A program made the position numbers and the translations under genes. Under the pieces are notes generated by a model, which did not search any database, was not told the DNA's origin, and saw only the letters and a list, made by a program, of their open reading frames with translations. DNA of 64,000 nucleotides from Flavobacterium circumlabens (GTDB lineage: Bacteria > Bacteroidota > Bacteroidia > Flavobacteriales > Flavobacteriaceae), in assembly GCF_004345565.1 (NCBI RefSeq), contig NZ_SLWA01000008.1, positions 124,001 to 188,000 of the forward strand. The letters are read 5' to 3'. Position 1 is the stretch's first letter; every line of letters begins with the position of its first letter. Of this stretch, positions 60,462 to 64,000 are shown piece by piece.

Positions 60462-61805
60462 ATGCCAAAGATATTACTAATAGAAGATGATATTTCATTC
60501 TGCAAATTATTAGAGAAGTTTCTGATAAAAAAAGAGTATGAAGTTATTGTTGCTTTTTCAGCAGCAGAAGCCCGGTTAGCAATTAAAAATCAATCTTTTG
60601 ATTTGATTTTGACGGATCTTCGTTTGCCTGATTCTGATGGCATTGGACTGATGGCTGAATTTAAGGCCTCCAACCCTGAAACACCTGTAATATTGATGAC
60701 AGGCTATTCGGATGTAAATACGGCGGTAAAAGCGATCAAAAACGGTGCTGCCGACTATATTTCCAAACCGTTTAATCCGGATGAGGTTTTGCTGGTAATT
60801 ACAAATGCGTTACAGACTCCGCAGACAGAAGCTCCCGCCAAAGAAAAGAAACCAATTAGGAAACCAAATAATACAAGCGAAAACGAATTTGTAAAAGGAA
60901 TTTCTATTGCTTCCAAAAAACTATTGGACCACATTCAATTGGTCAGCCCTACCGATATGTCGGTTTTGATTATTGGAGAAAGTGGGACAGGTAAAGAAAT
61001 CATCGCGAAAAGTATTCATGAGCAAAGTAACAGAAAAAACAATAATTTTATTGCTGTTGATTGTGGTGCCATTCCGAAAGAACTGGCGGCAAGCGAATTT
61101 TTCGGACACCTGAAAGGATCTTTTACCGGAGCAATCAGCGATAAAATGGGCTATTTTGAAGCCGCTAACGGAGGAACTCTTTTCCTGGATGAAATAGGGA
61201 ATCTTTCTTATGAAAATCAGATACAGCTGCTAAGAGCACTTCAGGAAAGAAAGATTAAACCCGTTGGAAGTAATAAAGAAATAAACGTCGATATCAGAAT
61301 CATTACGGCAACTAATGAAGATTTACGCGAAGCAGTCAAAAATGGTGATTTCCGTGAAGATTTATACCACAGGATTAATGAGTTTTCGATTCAGTCTCCT
61401 TCACTGACCGACAGAGGAGAAGATTTGATGGTTTTCGCCGATTATTTTCTGGAGAAAGCCAATCAGCAATTAAATAAGGAAATTATCGGTTTTGCACCGG
61501 AAGTAGTCCAGATTTTTCAGAACTACAGCTGGCCCGGAAATTTACGTGAACTTCAGAATTGCGTAAAACGTGCCACTTTATTGTCTCGAGGCGATTTTAT
61601 TGAAAGTGACGTATTGCCGGCCGAATTTTTTCAGATTCAGAAGCAGCAAACTGCGACAGGGAATTTCTCCTTGTCCGATAACGAGAAAGAAACTATCATT
61701 CATGCGTTATCAAAAGCACAGAACAATAAATCCGAAGCCGCAAAAATGCTTAAAATTACCAGAAAAACACTTTACAATAAATTAAAGCAGTACAATATAG
61801 ATTAA
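60462..61805 (+). CDS. Sigma-54-dependent response regulator (NtrC family)
   Basis: 447 residues. Receiver domain (about 1-115) with phospho-acceptor Asp52 in LILTDLRLP, acidic pocket ED at 8-10 and Lys102 in SKPF. Sigma-54 AAA+ domain with Walker A GESGTGKE (172-179), the sigma-54 contact loop written GSFTGA (219-224; GAFTGA is most common), Walker B FLDEIG, then a Fis-type HTH at the C-terminus (NKSEAAKMLKITRKTLYNKL). It activates RpoN promoters after phosphorylation. Convergent with the hybrid kinase gene (4-bp overlap of stops), which may be its partner. Confidence 0.95.
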   Translation: MPKILLIEDDISFCKLLEKFLIKKEYEVIVAFSAAEARLAIKNQSFDLILTDLRLPDSDGIGLMAEFKASNPETPVILMTGYSDVNTAVKAIKNGAADYISKPFNPDEVLLVITNALQTPQTEAPAKEKKPIRKPNNTSENEFVKGISIASKKLLDHIQLVSPTDMSVLIIGESGTGKEIIAKSIHEQSNRKNNNFIAVDCGAIPKELAASEFFGHLKGSFTGAISDKMGYFEAANGGTLFLDEIGNLSYENQIQLLRALQERKIKPVGSNKEINVDIRIITATNEDLREAVKNGDFREDLYHRINEFSIQSPSLTDRGEDLMVFADYFLEKANQQLNKEIIGFAPEVVQIFQNYSWPGNLRELQNCVKRATLLSRGDFIESDVLPAEFFQIQKQQTATGNFSLSDNEKETIIHALSKAQNNKSEAAKMLKITRKTLYNKLKQYNID

Positions 61806-64000
61806 ACGATTTCCTGTTTTAAAGAGGTGAACAGGATCTCCGTTTTGGTTTTTAATTTTTCCAAAACACCTTTCAGATCCTCCTTTTTATATTCCTCTTT
61901 CTCTAACGCTTTTAGAATATTCGCAATTTCATTCGACTGAATCTGCTTAAACATGGGCGCAATTCTGTGGGCAATAGCACCAATTTGCGCGGTGTTGTTT
62001 TCAATAATAGCAGTGTCTAAATAAACCAGATTTTCTTCTGTACTCTCAATAAAGGAGTTTATAACATCCTTTAAGGATTCATTGTCATTTCCTAAAAACT
62101 CTTTCAGGGTTTCTAAGGAATAAAGTTGTGTATAGGAAATTTCTTCAATAGGTTTAATTGCATCCATTGGAAGAGGATTGTGCGCTAAAATTTGATGAAT
62201 TGTTTCCAATAACACTTTTGGCGAATAGGGTTTTTTAATAACACTTGTAAACCCGGCATTGCTGTAAACAGAAAAATCCAGATCGGTTCGTCCCGTCAGT
62301 GCAATAACCGGTTGGTTTTTGAATGTAGTAGTATTGGTGCTTTTTAATTTTTCAATAAACATAAAGCCATCCATTTCCGGCATCTGAATATCGGTAATGA
62401 TAAAATCGAAATTGGTAGTAGCAATAGTGTCTAATGCTTTCGATGCCCTGTTGAAAGATAAAACATGATGTTTTTCCTGTTTTAAAACCCCGCTCGTTAA
62501 ATTCAGTAGATTAATATCATCATCAATTACAATAAAAGTCTGTTTTTTCATCTTAGTGAAAACGGGCTGCTTTTTAATTTCTGGAGGAGTATAGGGACTA
62601 TTGTCAAATAATAAGGGAAGTCTGATTTCAAAAGTACTTCCTTCTCCAAAAGTACTTTCAAGGGTTAGATTTCCTCCCAGAATTGTTATTATTTTTTGAC
62701 AGATCGAAAGACCAAGACCGGTTCCTCCATATTTTTTTTCGATGTTTTCGTTGGCCTGGGCAAATTCCTCAAAGACCAGTTGTTGATTTGCTTTTTCAAT
62801 TCCGATTCCGGTGTCTTCTATGGTAATCACAAAAAAAGCATCATCACTCACATAAGAACTGATTTTTATAAAACCTTCTTCTGTAAATTTATATGCATTT
62901 CCCACAAGGTTGGTCAGGATCTGTTTCAGACGAAACGGATCTCCGACAATCTTGCTGTTCAGTTTTTCATCAACATTAATAATAAGATCGATGTTTTTGT
63001 TTTTATAAACAGTCTGTATATTTCTGGCTGCATCCTCAATCACTTCCGGTAACACGAAAGGTACTTTTTCGATGCTGATTTTTCCGGCTTCGATTTGAGA
63101 AAAATCCAGTAAATCCTGAACTAACTGTGAAATATATTCAGAGGAGTTTTTTATGTTTTTAACGAAATACGATTGTTTGGTATTGACATCCGAATTGCCC
63201 AAAAGTTCGGTGTAACCTACAATGGTGCTCAAAGGTGTTTTTAAATCATGGCTCACGGTCGAAATTAGCTGTTCCCGGCTTTTAAGCAGGTTTTTGGTTT
63301 TGAAGTTCGCAATTTCCAGCTGTTTTTTGTAAAGCTGTGATTTGGAGTAATCACTCACAATTAAGATAGAGAAGAATACCGTTAAAAACAGCCCGATAAT
63401 AGCAGAAACCGTTACAATTTCGTTGACTTTTTTAAGTGATTTTTCTTTTAGTAAATTGTTTTTTATCGAGTTAATGATAATTTCTCTTTCAATAATACGA
63501 AGTACTTTCCGGAGTTGTTCCGATATGGCAATTTCATTTTTAAGCAGTTTGTTTTCTTCGAAATTCAGGGATTCCTTTTTCTTTTCTGCCTTTAGTTTTA
63601 CGTTGCTCAACAGCTTTTTCGAATTGGCCAGAATAGAGTCAGAGGCTTGTTTGCTCAGCGTATTAGTGCTGTCGTCCGGAATATTCTGATTCAGGTAATC
63701 GACATATTTCTGGAGCACATTTCGTTGGTAACTGCCTAAATCATTCGGATTTTTGTTAAAATCCCGTAGTTCTAATTTACGCAGTTTAAACTCCATTTTA
63801 GTAATTTCGTTAATAGCCGTATTCACCGAAACTTCATCCTCGGCTTTGCTTTTTATGGCTTTTAACTGTTTTATATTATCTGTTTTTTCAGATAAGAAAT
63901 ACGTGACACTATCTAATAATACTTTCTGATATTCGGTAGTGACAATTTGTTTTAAGGTATCTATTCTGGATTTTAAGGAATCCGTTTCGATCAGGTAACT
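61802..64000 (-). CDS. Hybrid sensor histidine kinase, N-terminus outside the window
   Basis: The frame is open to the right edge, so the start is missing; a GTG at 63826 is internal. Visible order from the N-terminal side: helical sensory region, one membrane span (VSAIIGLFLTVFFSILIVSD), linker, HisKA with phospho-His in STVSHDLKTPLSTIVGYTEL, HATPase (LKQILTNLVGNAYKFTEEG, ITIEDTGIGIEKANQ, YGGTGLGLSICQKI), receiver domain with Asp in FIITDIQMPEMDGF, and a C-terminal Hpt domain with His in IGAIAHRIAPMF. A complete phosphorelay in one protein. Only one span is seen; a second may lie in the missing part. Confidence 0.93.
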   Translation of the reverse strand, partial: SYLIETDSLKSRIDTLKQIVTTEYQKVLLDSVTYFLSEKTDNIKQLKAIKSKAEDEVSVNTAINEITKMEFKLRKLELRDFNKNPNDLGSYQRNVLQKYVDYLNQNIPDDSTNTLSKQASDSILANSKKLLSNVKLKAEKKKESLNFEENKLLKNEIAISEQLRKVLRIIEREIIINSIKNNLLKEKSLKKVNEIVTVSAIIGLFLTVFFSILIVSDYSKSQLYKKQLEIANFKTKNLLKSREQLISTVSHDLKTPLSTIVGYTELLGNSDVNTKQSYFVKNIKNSSEYISQLVQDLLDFSQIEAGKISIEKVPFVLPEVIEDAARNIQTVYKNKNIDLIINVDEKLNSKIVGDPFRLKQILTNLVGNAYKFTEEGFIKISSYVSDDAFFVITIEDTGIGIEKANQQLVFEEFAQANENIEKKYGGTGLGLSICQKIITILGGNLTLESTFGEGSTFEIRLPLLFDNSPYTPPEIKKQPVFTKMKKQTFIVIDDDINLLNLTSGVLKQEKHHVLSFNRASKALDTIATTNFDFIITDIQMPEMDGFMFIEKLKSTNTTTFKNQPVIALTGRTDLDFSVYSNAGFTSVIKKPYSPKVLLETIHQILAHNPLPMDAIKPIEEISYTQLYSLETLKEFLGNDNESLKDVINSFIESTEENLVYLDTAIIENNTAQIGAIAHRIAPMFKQIQSNEIANILKALEKEEYKKEDLKGVLEKLKTKTEILFTSLKQEIV

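Overview
The window is a 64 kb piece of a chromosome from a member of the Bacteroidota, most likely Flavobacterium or a close relative. The basis is AT-rich DNA, A-rich translation starts, recurrent promoter boxes of the form TAnnTTTG, a SusC/SusD pair, a type-B succinate dehydrogenase with one membrane subunit, HMG-CoA synthase, a PID-CTERM sorting signal and several intergenic repeats that I associate with Flavobacterium. The genus is an inference.

Layout. 0-14 kb: the end of an AddB-like nuclease, a pair of roadblock-type proteins, two alpha/beta hydrolases, aminopeptidase P, then a patch of accessory or unknown genes (DUF4238 protein, XRE regulator, a beta-helix/repeat protein, GNAT, NTF2-like protein, small proteins, a DUF5018-like lipoprotein), and mvaS. 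14-17.6 kb: the sdhCAB operon. 17.9-32 kb: a sugar-utilisation locus that reads as one functional unit, namely SusC, SusD, a GntP permease, RidA, a KDG-type kinase, a KDPG-type aldolase, a D-threonine-aldolase-like PLP enzyme, an M19 amidohydrolase, a DeoR regulator and a secreted GH20 hexosaminidase with a PA14 domain. The enzymes fit a route from N-acetyl-D-glucosaminate (oxidised chitin ends) through D-glucosaminate and 2-keto-3-deoxygluconate to pyruvate and glyceraldehyde-3-phosphate. An identical 17-bp motif lies upstream of both the SusC gene and the GH20/DeoR divergent promoter region. 32-39 kb: omega-amidase-like nitrilase, Coa1-like protein, Ig-like lipoprotein, an overlapping pair of unknown exported proteins, and methylmalonyl-CoA epimerase.

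39.2-52.06 kb: an integrated mobilizable element of about 12.8 kb inserted in a CAT-anticodon tRNA gene and bounded by 47-bp direct repeats of the tRNA 3' half. It has an NBU-like backbone (HTH protein, SF3-type ATPase, TOPRIM primase, MobC, relaxase, tyrosine recombinase next to the right end), a candidate oriT, a candidate replication origin of clustered TGATGC repeats, and paired 11-bp-spaced TCGACGAACA sites at both ends. Its cargo is two orphan Rhs C-terminal modules in inverted orientation, each truncated at the same point of the Rhs core and each followed by a lipoprotein that is a candidate immunity protein and by a conserved sequence of about 62 bp. A second integrase, broken by a one-base frameshift, and five 11-bp iteron-like repeats lie between them.

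52-64 kb: a small PID-CTERM protein, riboflavin synthase, pdxA, the DUF177-rpmF-fabH-accB-accC lipid/ribosome cluster, five tandem paralogues of a small secreted PepSY-like/beta-lactamase-inhibitor-like family, and a two-component pair (sigma-54 response regulator and a hybrid histidine kinase that runs off the window). All assignments come from reading the sequence; no database search was run.
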